A stretch of 64,000 nt of DNA from Epinephelus fuscoguttatus (taxonomy: Eukaryota > Chordata > Actinopteri > Perciformes > Serranidae): NCBI RefSeq assembly GCF_011397635.1, contig NC_064759.1, positions 24,390,428 through 24,454,427 on the forward strand, in the 5' to 3' direction. Below are positions 13,201 through 28,200 of the stretch, piece by piece. Positions within the stretch are counted from its first letter, which is position 1, and every line of letters begins with the position of its first letter. Below the pieces are notes generated by a model. That model was not told the DNA's origin, made no database searches, and saw only the letters and a list, made by a program, of their open reading frames with translations. The translations under genes and the position numbers were made by a program.

Positions 13201-16200
13201 ACTGCACACAACTATGTAACTGTTGTTATGTCCTTCTAACGTTGCTGTGTGGGTTGAAGTGTTGGCCTTTTTCTTTTTATTGTGAAAGCTGAGCTTTCAC
13301 AATAAAACTCCCGAGGACTTCCGAAGGGCTGACGAGCGCTGCCGAGCACCTCTATCTCATTTTGCCTGCATGTATACAGTTATTCATGTAGATATTTGTC
13401 AATGTTGTTATTGATTAGGCTACTCATATATTGTTGCAACATTTAAACTCTTTACTACCATCTCTTGTATTTCATAATTAAAACAATATAATTGAGCCCA
13501 GTGAGTGCCACTTTAGCAAGGAAGGAAAAATAAAATACCAAAAATTAAACTGACTCATGTAATGTGCATTTTTGGGGGAAAATATGGCTCCTGATATAGT
13601 CTGCAGGCATCATCGCTCAACTTTTTCACATGGTCTGGTGTTAAAAAAAAAAAAAAAGCAAACTAAAAATCGCAAATCATGTAACCTCTAACATTTTTTA
13701 AAAATTGAGGGGGAATATGACTTGGCTTCAGTCAAAATATTTACAAAATATTTATTTTTTTGGCTTTAATTCCTGTGTTATCTTTAAGTGCATCATCCTG
13801 TTTCTATCAATATAATATAATTTTATTTTGACACATTTTGAAGTGCATGTTGGCAGTATTTGGCTGTAGACAAGACGCAATAAGGCTCAAGAAAGCATAG
13901 AGCTTTTTTCCCAGGTAGGATCCCCTAGACTTCCCTATAAGGTTCTAGGCTCAGCCCCCAATGTTCTCAGTCCCAAGAAACGCCCCTGATGGTGAGTGCT
14001 GTGCTTCTATCATCGTACGTGTTGTAAGCTTATTGTTAACTATGAGGTTAACCCTCTGTTAACATAGCATTACGTTAGCTACCCAGTTAACGTTAATGTC
14101 TAGATATTGATTTCATATGAACAAACCACAGTGTGTCATTAAAATAAGCACTATGAGCACTTCTTTTAAGAAGCGCTGGGATAAAGTGCTCACCAGTGCC
14201 GTCACCATGTTTCTGCCAAAAAAAAAAAAGACATGTTGGACACATGCCTTATTTTAGTTTTCTTACCACTGCAGAGATGTGATGGCTTGCAGAACAGCAA
14301 CTAGATGCAGAATACTGTTGGAGGCCTGTGATCACATAGAGGAGGGGCCGTCGGCTGATCTTAGACTTACCTTTAAAAATCACAAGTGGCTTACTTTTAA
14401 GCTACAAGTTTATTCTTTTTTTTTTAAATTTTGTTTTAAGTGACATATTGTCTCAGCTCCTGAGTTTTCCTGTGGCTGGAGTTCTGGCATATCAAGAAGT
14501 TTTACTGTTAAACCCCTGACACACCAAGCTAATAGTAAGCTGTCGGTCAAAGCTGGGACATTGGTGAGCATCTGCCACCCTCGTCAGTGCAGTGTGTCCC
14601 ACACTGTTGGCCCTCGGTGGCACTAGGAGGACTTTCTTTCTTTCTTTTTTTTTTAGATTTTTTTTGGGGCTTTTGTCTTTAATTGACAAGAGAGTAAAAT
14701 GGGGGAGTGAGAGAGTGGGGGGATGACATGCAGCAAATGGTTGTGAGCCAGAGTGAAATGGAAGTGAGGAATGTAAACAAAAAGCTAAAGTTGAGAGGGA
14801 GTGAGATCGAAACAAACTTGTTACTTAAGGTAATACAATTTTTCTTTAGTCACTGGACTCTTTAGCAGAAAAGTTTTGTGATTGTTTGGGTTTTTGTTCA
14901 CTGGTGCATGGTAAATATGCTTTGTTCTTTCAACATTGTGTTGTTAATATGCTAACTGGCTAACTAACATCACGACAGTTGTCCGGTTTCCCCTTATGAA
15001 TGCCAATTACAGATGACCGCAGTCTGCTGGTATGGAGAGTATGTCCACTCGCACACGTGCAGAACATATGTGCTTGTTGGCCGTTGCTTTGGTGTGTTCA
15101 TGTGCAACTTTTTGGCTGGGACAGGGCAATGAGAGGCGGCACAGCATGGGGACTCTTGTTACTGCTAGTTCTCCAACATTGGTTTGGTGTATCTGGATCT
15201 TGAGGTGCACAGGATCAAAAACTACTGACTGTGAAAAATGGATTTGCTAAGGCAAAACTTAAGAGGAATATTCCAAGCATACTGGCATTTTCTGTTTTCT
15301 TGCCTCAAAGGGATCTCTCAGTTCTTACTAAAATTTATAAGTTAATGTCCACAAAGCCTCAAAATTCAAAGAGTTTTGTCCACTTCACTCAAGTGATCAG
15401 ACACTGAATACGAGGTTGTGTACTCACCAACGTGGTATAAAGGCCTTTGTCAAACTTCTTGCCTACAGCTCGGAGGTCACAGGCTGGCTGTCCTTCAATT
15501 CCACTGTCAGGATCAACCAACTTTTCACACTGCAGCAGAAACCAAAGCATGTATCACACACTGCATTTCACAGGGTTCAGTACTACATCAGTACTAATAC
15601 AAACAATACTTAAAATCCAGTGAACATTAACAAGCAAACTGACATAAACACATTATGTGACTGTTGTAATTGTCTGAGTCTCTCACCTGTGAGCAGGCAA
15701 CAAGGTGCTGGGTAAGGGTGGAGGAGAGCAAGCAAGCCAGCACCTTCTCCACCCCGGCTCTGAGCTCAATGTAGAGCAACTCTCTCCAGGCACTGGGCTG
15801 GGTTACACTGCATGGTCGACATGAGTACACCACACTCTCTGGCAAACTGGACAGGATCTCATATAGCTCATCTGAAATTAGTTTAAAGGAGGAAGGAGTT
15901 TAGCATTTCTAACCACATTATGTTATGTGATCATGTGCACCTGCCACATATGTGAAGCAGGGCTTTGTATGAACAGTCAGCAGTTAGGTAATAAGTAAGA
16001 ATGGATTTTTGACTATTAGGTACTAGATATGCCCATTTGAGCTTTTGCTTCTTACTGCTGACTTCATTTTTTGTTATTCTGATGTCCTTTGTTTTGTTTC
16101 AAGACTCAGGGTACTCATCAGAATAAAAGTTACCTGTTAGATCCTCACACTTGGCATGTACCCAGTGGTTACACGTGCCACACTGCATCATCTGACTGTC

Positions 16201-19200
16201 ATAGTCATTGTCCTCATAGCACTTGAAGCAGATCGGACAGTAGTTACCTGAGAGAGGGAGGCATTCAGAAAAGATTAGCCTTGACATAGACCGCTAATGT
16301 TGGAAGTTAATAAAGTAGCTGACAGATCATTCATCGATTCTCCTCTCACCCAGTTCATAGAGTTTTGAACAGTCTGGACAAAGTCCTTTTTCATGGTTCC
16401 AGTCAGTGTCCCAACTCTTCCCTGGTGTGACGCCACAGCTTTTACACCTGATACATGTCATACAAACCTGCAGAGAAACCAGCATATTAGGACCAGCAGT
16501 TAACGTACGCTAACCTCAGTGTGTTTATAGTAAACACACATGACTTTGTGTTTTCTGAGAAACATGAACCTACCCAAGCTTTCCTCTTCTTGTTTTGCTT
16601 TGGATAGTTAGGCCCCAGACACGAAGGATGATAACAGTTCTGGCAACGTTCACACTCCAACAATGGCTGAGGGAGACATGAAAGTGTAAAGCCATGTTCA
16701 CACTGGCTACAGAAGCACCCTGATACATCAAGCGTCATACAGCCACCCAATCAGCAGTCACATGGCTGTTCACACCAAAAGCGCATTTCTTCATGTTGGT
16801 CACCAAGCGGTTCTGCTCCACTGCTCTTTTCTATTCACACATATGTCTGCTTGTGTGTGTGAGTGTGTCTGCTTCACTCCCTCGCTGTCTGTTTACACAC
16901 AACTGATAAATATTAAGAATAAGTGAGCATGAGATGCATATTCTATAACCGGTAGAAATCTGATAATTCATATTATATAATAAATCCTTTATATTGTTCA
17001 TAATAGATTATCAGTGTGATTTCTTGCCAGATTTGCTTGTGGATCATGGAAAAAAGACCAGACGCCAAAACTTATCACTGCAGATTGTGAGCCCGGCTGC
17101 GGAGCTTGGGCCATCGCATGTTCAGTGTAAATGGTCCAACTGCTTAACATGGGGACCGAAAGCAAGCAGACAGCGCTTCATGAAAAATCCCCATGCTTTG
17201 CCACACTTCCCCATCTAGTGTGAACCCAGCATAACCCTTAATGTCTAAATTAACAATAAGATGTAAAATATAGCAAATCAAGTCATAGTAGCAGTCCATA
17301 CCTTCGAGTGCTTATTTTTCCTGCCACACACGTGACAAAACTTGCAGCGACGGCAGCACCAGTTTTCTTTGTTCTCCTCGGAGGGGCGGTCAGCTGGTTC
17401 AAGGCAAAACTGGTGGAAGGGCTCACAGCATACTTGGCAATACAGCATCTGCAAAAAGAAATTAACAAAAACAATTTAAACTTACAAAATTGCCCTCAAA
17501 CTATATAAACACCTGCTATAGAGAGATTCATGTTTTTTTCATCTGCATCATTTGGTGATATGTTTTAGACAACAACCATGTCCATCACCAGATTAACACA
17601 AATTTAAGAAGGATAAAGAGACAGATTTCTATTAAATAAGAGCAAAATGTTTGAAGTAGTTACCTCATGTTGCCCTTTACTGGCACAAAGGAAGCAGACA
17701 TAGGGTGGCATGAGTGGTGCAGAGGTCAATATACTCAAACCACCCATATTCCAGACGTTTTCCAGAGTACAGTCCTCCTGAAATAAAAACAGAGTGTACA
17801 CAACTCAGTTACCAGCTGAGAAAATACTGCGCATTGTAGTTACCAGCATGACACTACATCTGCTGACCAATATATGTTGTTTTTTCAACGGGGTGACTAT
17901 GTGGGGATTGGGTTTGTATTTTAAGTTCTGGTGGTAAGGTCAACTGTATGTTTTTTTTTTTTTTACATGATCGTATGTGTTGAAATGTTCTGAGGTTATC
18001 ATGCGTCATGAAGGAGATGGGTTCACACATATAATTAACTATCAAACACTGACCTCTAGTGGACACATATAATAATGCTATGTGAATTTCTAAATCACAA
18101 TAGCTACACGAGAGACTTTGTATTAGACACTCTGAGAAGAACTTTGTGTAATTAATAATAATGACAAAGTCAAATATGTTCAAATGTTTGACAACAATCA
18201 TTGTACATCATAACAGGAAATTAACATCATCATTTAAGAAATGTTTTTTATTACAATGCATGTGCTGTACTGCAAAGCAAAGTGACCTACCTTGAAGTCA
18301 ACCCTGATTTTATGAGTAGGTTTCGAAGACTCAGCCTCTCTCTGCTCATATCCATGGGCCAGGGCAGCCAGGACACTGGGAGGAGTCTGCTCCAAAGGAC
18401 CCTGAGATGACAGACCCTGAGGGACAACCATAACATGAATGTGGGCAGAAATGGACGCACTTAAAGTGTTAATGTACTTACTTTTCCCTGCACATTCTAA
18501 TGGCTACCATAGATGCACTGCGTCTGTGATTAAGCCGCATTGGCTTTAATTATATTACTCAGAGTAACTGTTTTTACATTCTTTCATTAACTTTGTGATT
18601 TAAAGCAACAGTGGGCTATTATAGTGTACTCATAGAACTGGATTAACATCCAGGAAACATCTTTATTGCCTTGTCTCATGACTGAATAAGTGATTACTGC
18701 AGTGCAATTGCTGTGTTGATGTTCATTCTCATAAATTCTGACTGCAGTCATCAGAGGGTTTGCAGCGGAGTGTTTCGCTAGAGTGTTATTTACAAGATGA
18801 CGGAGTCTTTCTTTAACTTCCTTGATGCTGTTTTCCATCAACAATCTCAAATGGCATCAGATGCTTGTCGGAGAAAACACAAGCAGCTCCGACCAGGGCA
18901 ATTAAATGAAGGCTGTGACATGCTCTCCGACCCCTCGGGAGCTATGCAGTATTACACATGTGCAATATAACTGCAGCTGCCATGTTGGAGGGTTACAGCA
19001 AACTGTGCTAGAAGTAAAGGGAGGGTGTCAGCTTTTTTGAATAAACTATGTGCCATCTCAAGGTCAACAGCGGCCGCCTCAATGAAACGGATCCATCATC
19101 CCAATGTTTGCGATAGTGAGCCAGCTGTTGAGCCTTTTGGCAAGTGCAGACCAGCTTTTACTGCTTATGTGCTGTACCCTAATGATTTGATGCAATATGA

Positions 19201-22200
19201 CGCTGTGACTTCTCCTCTTTTTACCCTCCCTGGCTCTGACCAGGGTCCAGCAACCATAAGGCTGTGCTCCATTGACTCTCATGCAGACTTTCTTTATTTT
19301 CAGACTGGTATTGTGAATTTCCAGCACATCATGGTTATATACTGTTCATGAGGTACGTTTAATAGTGACACTTGTTGGAGAGGTTGGAAGGATTCTTCCC
19401 TGTTGCAAAACCAAAAATCAAATCCTGACACGTGTAGGGCTAGCTAACTGGCTACTGAAGGTTTACTGAATGTACACACATGCTGCTTTTGCTTTTTAAT
19501 GATTGTCACAGTGAATGAAGACCAACTCTGCTTTACAGGAACAGTGAAAGGAAAAAGGGATGCTTTGCTGATTTTCAACCAGCTCTGTTGTCGCAGTGTG
19601 TCCAGATGAACTGTGTCCGGCTTCCCCCAGAGCTCAGAGCACAGGGGGAAGCCAAACACAGCATCTGCACACACTGTGATGACAAAGAGCAGTCTGAAAG
19701 TTTCTTCAGTTTCAATCACCAGGTCACGTGGTGGTTCACTTTTACACTGTAATCTGTAGGTTTTAGCTAGCCTGTTCCAGACCATAGACCCCGCCCACTC
19801 AACTGAGTAGGCTTGCATTACTGGTCTGGCATACTTCAATGAATTTGCGATTTATCTCATCCAAACGGTGGACAGACCAGTGAACGCCGGGGGTCTAGCG
19901 ATTAGCCAATCAGCGCCACGCTGATGTCAAGCTGTGTGCTGGTGGGTAACTGGTGAGGATAGCAACAATGGCGACCGCTACAGATCCTACAGACCACATT
20001 AACGATGCTATCGAGGTATTTCGCCACTACTCGCGTTAATGGAGGACCAAATTAAGGAAGCTGCTAAACTGGATTTAACAGCGATGCAGCTGGGCGTGCA
20101 TGACGACGGAGACATTTTAAACAGGCAATGCTCACTTGTTTTCGGCACCCCCGAGGCATGGATACTAATGATGTCAGATTCTGGGTGAGTCGTTGATCTC
20201 TACTGATTGGTTAGGGAAAAATCAAATTCCCTCCCCCTTGTAAATCGCCTTCAATGGAAGCCATGTCAGACTGAAGGTTCTGAGAGCTTCAGTCTGACAC
20301 TCAGGCTAGGTTTTAGCTTCTACCATTATCTTTTTAACCTGTTTTTGCCACCGAGTCACTTCAACATTCCAGATCCTTCAAACACATTGTAGACCCTATC
20401 ATCTCCTTCTCTCTGAAACTGCTTAACCGTTTATCCAAAGATTTAATATAACTTCAGGGATTGCAGTTTGACAGTATGGGTACCACACTAGCTCTGACAG
20501 CTTGACAGAACATCAGAAAGGGGCAAGGCTTAGTGAAGGGTTAATTACAGTGCTCATGTTCCACACTTGACATCTCCATTACCTCTGGAGCCTTGAAGTG
20601 TGGTTACACTTTTGATGAGGTGCACATCAGCTATGAAATCAGCTGACACAGCCTACGGCACACTTTAGGTGGCCCAGTGTGATGTAACCTCTTTTCACAC
20701 CAATATGTATGAAACTTGAATCTGATCATTCTTTATGTGGAACAGACGTGACAGAGTGCTCAGATTCAGATTGAAATGATGTGGAGGGCACATTTTAAAG
20801 ACAGAAAAGAGGTTAACACTCTACATTCATGCTGGCAGTGCTGTGTAGTGCGTCTGTGTTGTGTAGAGTGGAGTTACAAATGACTGTGCGCATCATATTC
20901 AGGAGATAATGTCAGTAAATTCGATTAAAATACAGACTTTGCTTGTAGCGTGTGAATGCGCCACAAGAAACATAGGCGTGGGGGCGTAATTTCTAAATCA
21001 CATGAGGTCCCCTGGTAATACTAGTCCCCTGCGAACAAGGCTTTAGTTAGGAGTGGCTAAACAAGAACTGGAACTACAGCCTACTAACAGTGCACACATT
21101 TATTCTGGAAAAACAAAGCTGCAGAAATAGACCACACATCCTGGATTTTGCAAAAAAGAACAAGGAAGAATGAGAGGGTTTCTCAGCTACAACATGCCAA
21201 AAGCTGGCAGTATACAAATGCTGCATTTGGCGCGTTCTCAAAGATAAAATTGGCAGCTTGGTGTCATAGAAATGTGACATTATGTTGTTATTTGGGATTG
21301 ATCAACACAGTGTGCCTCTGCTTGCCAGCACACATTTTTGCACAGGAAATTATTGTGTGAAAGAGCAAATCAAGCCCAAAACACATGCGACTAATGCAGG
21401 TTGTGTAAGCCAACCAGGGCATCAGCACTGATCAAATTTAGAAGTACCCACCTTCTCAGGTTTACGTCGAACAGGCGGTACACGGTGTGAACTGGACTTT
21501 CGATGCCTGACTTCTTCATCTGAAATGTCTCCAAGGAATCCATCCAATGACACAAAGTCTTTAGAAGGTAGAAGAAAAACAAAATCTATTATTAGGAGGC
21601 ACATCAGAAAGCTTGAAATATATATTGTAAAGAAATGTGTTTGCAAAGACAGATTATCTTTGGTGTTAAGAATAAAAATAATCATTCAGCTCATGAAAAA
21701 AGCTTCTACATATGTCGTCCAGTTTCTGAATGTTACTTTACCTTGACTAAAACGGGATCCAGTGCCCCTTCTCCTGGCTGGCGAGGCAGAGCTTGAAAAA
21801 GCTTTGTCATCGAGATCGGAGTCGTAGTCCACCAGGTCAAAGTAGACGCGAGGCTTCACAACACGCTTTGGCTGCTTCCTTACCGATGGACTGTGACCGT
21901 CGCCCTGAAGACCAGATGGTGAGTCCGCAGCACCCTCGTTCCCTTCATCATTACTTGAATGACCCCCGCTGAGAGAGGATCGCCGTCGCTTGGAGGCACC
22001 TTAAAATAAAAAGAGGTGGTATGTAGCTGACATGTTAAATGCTCTGGAAGCATTACAGCAACATGAAGCGTCGCCCACTGAAGCACAAAATTACCTTTGG
22101 GTGCTGTCCTTCCACTTAGTCTGCGTGCTTTTCTCTCCTCAATTTGATCACATCTCTTATACCTAGTGGTAAAAAAACAAACAGATTTTAAATTATTTTT

Positions 22201-25200
22201 AAACAAAGCGATGAGCTCCACTACAACTAAGAATTAAATAAAGATCAACTTACACGCAACACTGCCGTTTGGTATTGGGACCACCAAACTTGGGTTTGTC
22301 GAGGCAGTTCATGCACTTGCCACAATCATCCTCGTGGTTGCAGCCTTTGCATACTCCACACCTCCGTGAGCGATATCCAAATGGCCCGAGTCCTTTCCGT
22401 TTCACGAAGTTCGACGGCTTCTTGACCTTGGTGACCTTTGGATCTGACAGCCCGGGACTGTCTGATTCAGAGGGAGACCCAATATCTGCAACAAAAATAG
22501 ACATTCATCCATTGGTCAAATCTAATCTCTGGAACAGCAGCACTGACAGGACGAAGGTTTCAGCAATAAGCCAACTGTAAAGTAACCATTTTAAATAATC
22601 ATCAATTAAATAGAGCTCAATTTATTGAAGTCCTTTAATTTGCATTCCAGGGTTTCCCACATATACATTTATCTGTGGTGGCGATATCAGCTTTTGCTGC
22701 CGCGTACTGAGTTTCTATTTTTGGAGCTGGACCGTTCATTCAGAGTGCCGTTGGAATATATTATACACCGTTTGGTTATTCAGAGCACCACACTCTCGGA
22801 GCGCAGAGCCTACTCTGGGCACAAATGGAGCAGCAGAAGTCTGGCACAGTTAAAGTGAAACTTGGCTGTTTATATAGAGATAGAAGACTTTATTTACTAG
22901 AACAATGATACTCTCATTTTCGTGTTGTCCATCATTTTTCGAGCCTACTTCAGATGAAATTACAGCCCAGCCCCACTCGACCTGCTGGGTTCAGGCGGGG
23001 CTGGGCTGTAATTTCTCACTATTGAATTAGGTGGGGTTCTCACCAGTTAAACAGTGCTCTTTTTTAAGGGACATGCAGTTCTTGAACGTAAATGGCAGGA
23101 GTTGCATTGGACTTGATCAAGAGAGAAATAGAGAGAAAGAGGTGGTGACTGTGGTAGATAGAGGTAGAGTGAAGGAACAACAGCAATATAGTAGAGAGAG
23201 AGACTGAGTGTGCTTGAGAGAGGGATGGAAAACGAGAGAAAGAAAGAGAGAGAGGGGTTCTGCATGTCTAGTCATTTTATTAACTTTTAATGTATATTAC
23301 AGAATTGTTTTATTTTATGATCAACGGATACACTGCTGTTTGTTTTTTTTAACCGTTTCTTGTAAGGTGTCCTTGAGTGCTCTGAAAGGTGCCTATAAAA
23401 TGAAATACATTATTATCATTATTATTATTATTAATTACGTTGGCAATGTTTGCTTCTGCCTTCCCAGCAATGAGAGAGATGTGCATAACATGCAGCAGAG
23501 AATGGTGATGATCATCTGCACACCACATCGCTATGCGCAATGGAAAACAGAAACGCACCAAGGGGTGCAGCCTGTTGTATGCCAAACTCAGAGCCGATGA
23601 CAGACTATTGAAATAACAAAAGGAAGAGAAGAAGGAGAAGTGGTGCGAGGAAACAAATCAGCCTTTGTTTTTTTTTTTTTGCTGCCTTGGTTCAGGCTCA
23701 GATTTGGCTTGGACAGAGGCTGTGCAGGTTTATGTAGACACCTGCCTGATTCTAGGGCCCAGTCAAAGCTCTCAGCTATGTGGCATGGAAACTGTGCATC
23801 CTGTGGTCCAGCGCTGGGTTTAAAAGTTTGCTTTTAGTCGCCTCTACAGCAGCTATACCTCAAAACCATCGATCAAATCAGCTCTGATCAATCCAACGAC
23901 AAATTCACAAACCCTGCGTTTATAGAACCACACAAAACAGATAAATTGATGAAAATGCAAACTGACAAATATCAAAATGATGGTCTGATGGCCATAGACA
24001 GCTAAGAGCAAAGGTGTAACAATCCAAATATTACACTGATCATAAATTATTCCAATACAATGCATCCATCTGCTAAAAGACATGTTTCTCTATTACTCTG
24101 TCCTCTGCCAGGATTAGGAAGTTGAAACTATTACTATCACCATGTCTATTACTGCTACCGCTGTTGCTGCTGGCAAGTCATCACAGTCAATTGTGAGAAG
24201 TTTTAAGAGCATGTCTAATGAAAACGAATTGGTCTGCCACTCAGTTTACACCTACCTTTAGGGATGGCTGAAGGGGAAATGCCAGTTCTTTCATGCAGAG
24301 GCAAAGCACTCAGTCTGGGAATGTCATCTGGTACCAAGGCTCGAGGCTGCCCCAGCACCACGGATGCAGCACGACACACATGCTTGATGCGTGGACCTCC
24401 TGCTCTACGGAACTCCTGACACAGCGGGGAGATGAGCTGCGGCTGGAGAAATGAAAATATAAAAATCAGAACATGTAGGCACTGATGTAAAGAGGCTTGA
24501 ATTGACAGAGGATTTTTTTCCCAAATCTAAATCATTGGTCATGCATCTCAGTAAAGTATACTGAGACAGAGCATGTTTGTTCATGCTAAGTTTGCAATTA
24601 CAGCAAAAGGCTGATTAACAATAATGAACCGGTAAAACCAGAGACAGACATAAGATTTGTAGTCGGATTGACTTCTGCCTCAGGGCTATTGATTTGCACA
24701 CTTACTTGTCCTTGAGGTGGTTCTATCTTGACTGGAACATCAGCATCAAGCTTAACCCTTTGTTTCCTCCTTTGCCTCTTAGAGGTCACGTCTCGAGACC
24801 TGGCGCCAGTCGGGCCAGATAACAACTACAGGGTTAAGAGGCAAAAACAAGTCATCAATACAAGCTTCAGAAAACTAAAACAAATCTCCCTGGGTCATTC
24901 AAAACACCCGTGGAGGTTTCCCTCATCTATGACAGGTCCTATTACATAGACTTTATCTAACAATGAAAAATTGGTGTACAATGACAAAGATGATGTTTGT
25001 GTGGTGATCATGGCATTACCCCAGATGATTTAAGCTGTTTCTGCTGGTCAATCTTGATGAGTTGGACCTTGGCTTTCCTGAGGAGATTAAACATTCTTTT
25101 ATTTGCACCAGTGAGGCGCGCTCTTTGTGAAGCTCCCTTCTCCACAGATCCAGGAAAACCGCCTTCACCTGCGCCTGAGTTCTTTTCTGACTGCAGCTCT

Positions 25201-28200
25201 CCTGTGGATATAAAGTAATACATGCCAATTTCTGGTCCATTCTAAGTAAATAAAGCTAATGCTGTTTGCTGACCATTAAATTTATCAATGCTATTTAAAT
25301 AATTTTGCTTACCTGAGTGATGCTGGGCAGTGTCTTTTCCTGCTAAACCCTCCTCTTTTCCGTGCTGAAATGCACTAGACTTGGAGTTCATAGTTCTAAC
25401 ACACACAGAAACTTTTCTCACCACTCCAGGAGAATCAAGGTCTTCTATCTTAAGCTTGGATTTGCCCTTTTCTGCATTTGTATTCCGTTGCCTAAGGCTG
25501 ATACTCATGGCCTCATCATCAAGTCCTTCTGCTAAATCAACTGGAGGCTGAAGAGGTTTGCTCACACTATCCACCTCTGTTGTGGTCTTGCTTTTTGGAA
25601 GACCCGTGTGTGCCTTCTTTAGCCTTTGATAAATCTTGAGGTGAGCCGCTTGTTTATTGAACTTAGGGGAATTTTTCTTTTTCTGGGCATCCAGGAGGTC
25701 AGTAGATAGATCTGTGGGCTTATCAACTGGTGTAGATAGAAACAGATCCTCATATTTGTCCTCTGAGGTTTTGTCCAGTGTATACACGTCCTCTAGCGAC
25801 TCTTCTGGCAACTGCCACTTGAAAGCAGAGTTCTTTAGAGACTTCTTCTTTTCAATTTTGCCACTTTTTTTCTCTGAAAATAGGCTGTCAGCTATGTCAA
25901 TGTCGTCATCAAGGTCCTGAGCTGAAAACAGATCGACATCCAGTTGAGCTTCACTCAAAATGTCCTCCTCGTCAACCGGCAGGATAGGGGATATTGCTCT
26001 GCCCATCCCGTCATCTCGCCTCTTTACGGGGCGCATCTGCAAGCCCAATTGTAAACCCTTCTTTGGTGAGTTTCTTCGAGGCAATACCGACATTCCAGCA
26101 TCATCCATGAACCTTTGCGGGGTCTTGATCACTCGTGAGGATCTGGCACTTACAACAGGCATAATGAAGTGCTTGATGTTTTTCACAAACTTTGATTTAC
26201 CAGGCTGGGCATCTACAACATCTGCTCGTCCTCCATCAACTAATGTGTCTGTTTCCTCCTGCTTCAAACCTTCATTGTCAAGCCCCATTTCCATCAGTTT
26301 AGAAATGATTTTAGACTGTGGTTTTGGCCTTTTCGACCCAAGAAAATGAAGTCCTGTGGGTCTTTTTTTGCACTTTTTTTGTACTCCAATAAGTTTGGGG
26401 CTTGGGGTCGGTGTAATAGCTGCCAATGAAGTGGAAATGTCACTGTCCCCCTCAACAATTTTCTGACTTTCAGATATTTTAAGTGGAGCAAACTTCCCAT
26501 CTCTGCCCCTGTGTCTATGTTTCTGACGCTGCCCGATCAAACTTTTACGCCTCTTTTTTACTTTTTTCAGAGATTTCTTTTGTAGGCACAGTGTTTTTGG
26601 ATCGCTTACTTGACTTTCTTCCACCAAGGCTGGCTGACTATCTATCAACTGAATGTCGGTTTCCTCTTTTACCAATAGCTGTATCCGCTCTTCTTCCACT
26701 GACACATCGTCCTGTTTTGCCTCAGGCTGGGTGCAATCTTTTGTTTCTGGCTGACTGACTTCTGTTACTAAAGGCTGAGCATCTTCCTTTAGTACATCTG
26801 CGATAGTAGCTTCAACTGTAGCCAACTCTGCACTGACAGCAGTTTCAGGAACAACAACGGGCTTCTTCCTTTGAACAGACCTCTTTTTCCCTAGTTTATT
26901 ATTTCTACATCTTTTAGGTTTAGAAGGCACAGGCAATGGTTTGGCCTCTTCAATCTGTGGTTCTACCTCACTGTCCACATTTGGTGGAGAAACTTCAACT
27001 GGCACTGGTGAGGGATCATCAACAATCTTTAAGGAATCCTCTGCAATCTTTACGGAATCCTCAGTGATCTTTGAGGAATCCTCTGCAATCTTTGAAGAAT
27101 CCTCAGCAATCTTTGAGGAATCCTCATGAGGAACTTCAGTGGAGTTTACACTGGTCATCAGTGAGGGTTCCTCAGCCAAATCCTGAATGGAGTTTTTAGG
27201 AAGACCATGTGAGCTGGAATCTCCAGTTGATGCCTGAAAGGAATCTTCAACATGCACCTGCTGTGCATCTTCATCCTGTGAACTCGTTCTAAGCCTCCGT
27301 TTCTGAGTGGTCACTGGCTTCTGACTGACAGACTTTGTTTGTGGTGAATCAAAGCTTAATGTCCTCCTCCTTAGTCTCCTGGTTGGTGTGACTTCAGTAT
27401 TCAGACATGATGATGATTTATCCTCACTAATTTCACTTAGATCTTTCAGGACATCATCTTTCTTTTCAGACACAGGACTAACTTGCTGAATTAAAAAGGA
27501 TGGTTTTGAGCTTTTATGTTTCCCAGGAGAGGAGACCTTTTTGATCTGAAGAGGTGGAATTTTCCCACAATCCATTTTAGTCACTTCTTGAGGAGGTGTT
27601 TCATTTTCATGTTCCACTTCAAGTTCTACCTGCAAAGTGGACTTTTCCTCAACTGACACATCAGCCTTGTTTTGGGAATCTTTCTCATTATTGTCCAAGC
27701 TTTTACTCTCTTGTGGGGCTGAATTATCTGGTTTTGATTTTTTATCCATCACCATCACACTCTTCTTGACACTCGTGTCAAAAAAAGTGGACTGATCCAC
27801 TTCACTCACAGTCTTTTCTGTTACTTTGACAGTGTTTTCAGAACTATGTGTCTGACTTTCTCCCTTCACTAATGTTAAAGTCCAGATAAATTTTTTTCTC
27901 TGTTTTTTCTTTCGTGTTGAGTTCTTCCCACTGCCCTGTGGATCATATTTTGGATTTCTGATCTTCTTCAACTTTAAACTTGGGACCCGCATTTCCTCAT
28001 TTTTAAAAGGCAAAGTGTCCTTGGATTGCGCAGCTAAATGATCAGTCTCTGTGGGTGATGGGCCGTGGTTTTCTGGCACTGTAGTATCCTTATTCAACCT
28101 CTTGCTTTGCCTTCGTCTGTCCTTCCTCGCTGATGGCTTGGTCTCCACTGTTTGAGAAACTTCCGGCTTTGACTCCACCAGATGGGCATCACTTTTACTC

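Noticed and set aside
20265-20307. A Helitron-type terminal hairpin
   Set aside because: A 12-bp stem sits just inside the element end, but the element has inverted ends and an 11-bp target duplication, which Helitrons lack.
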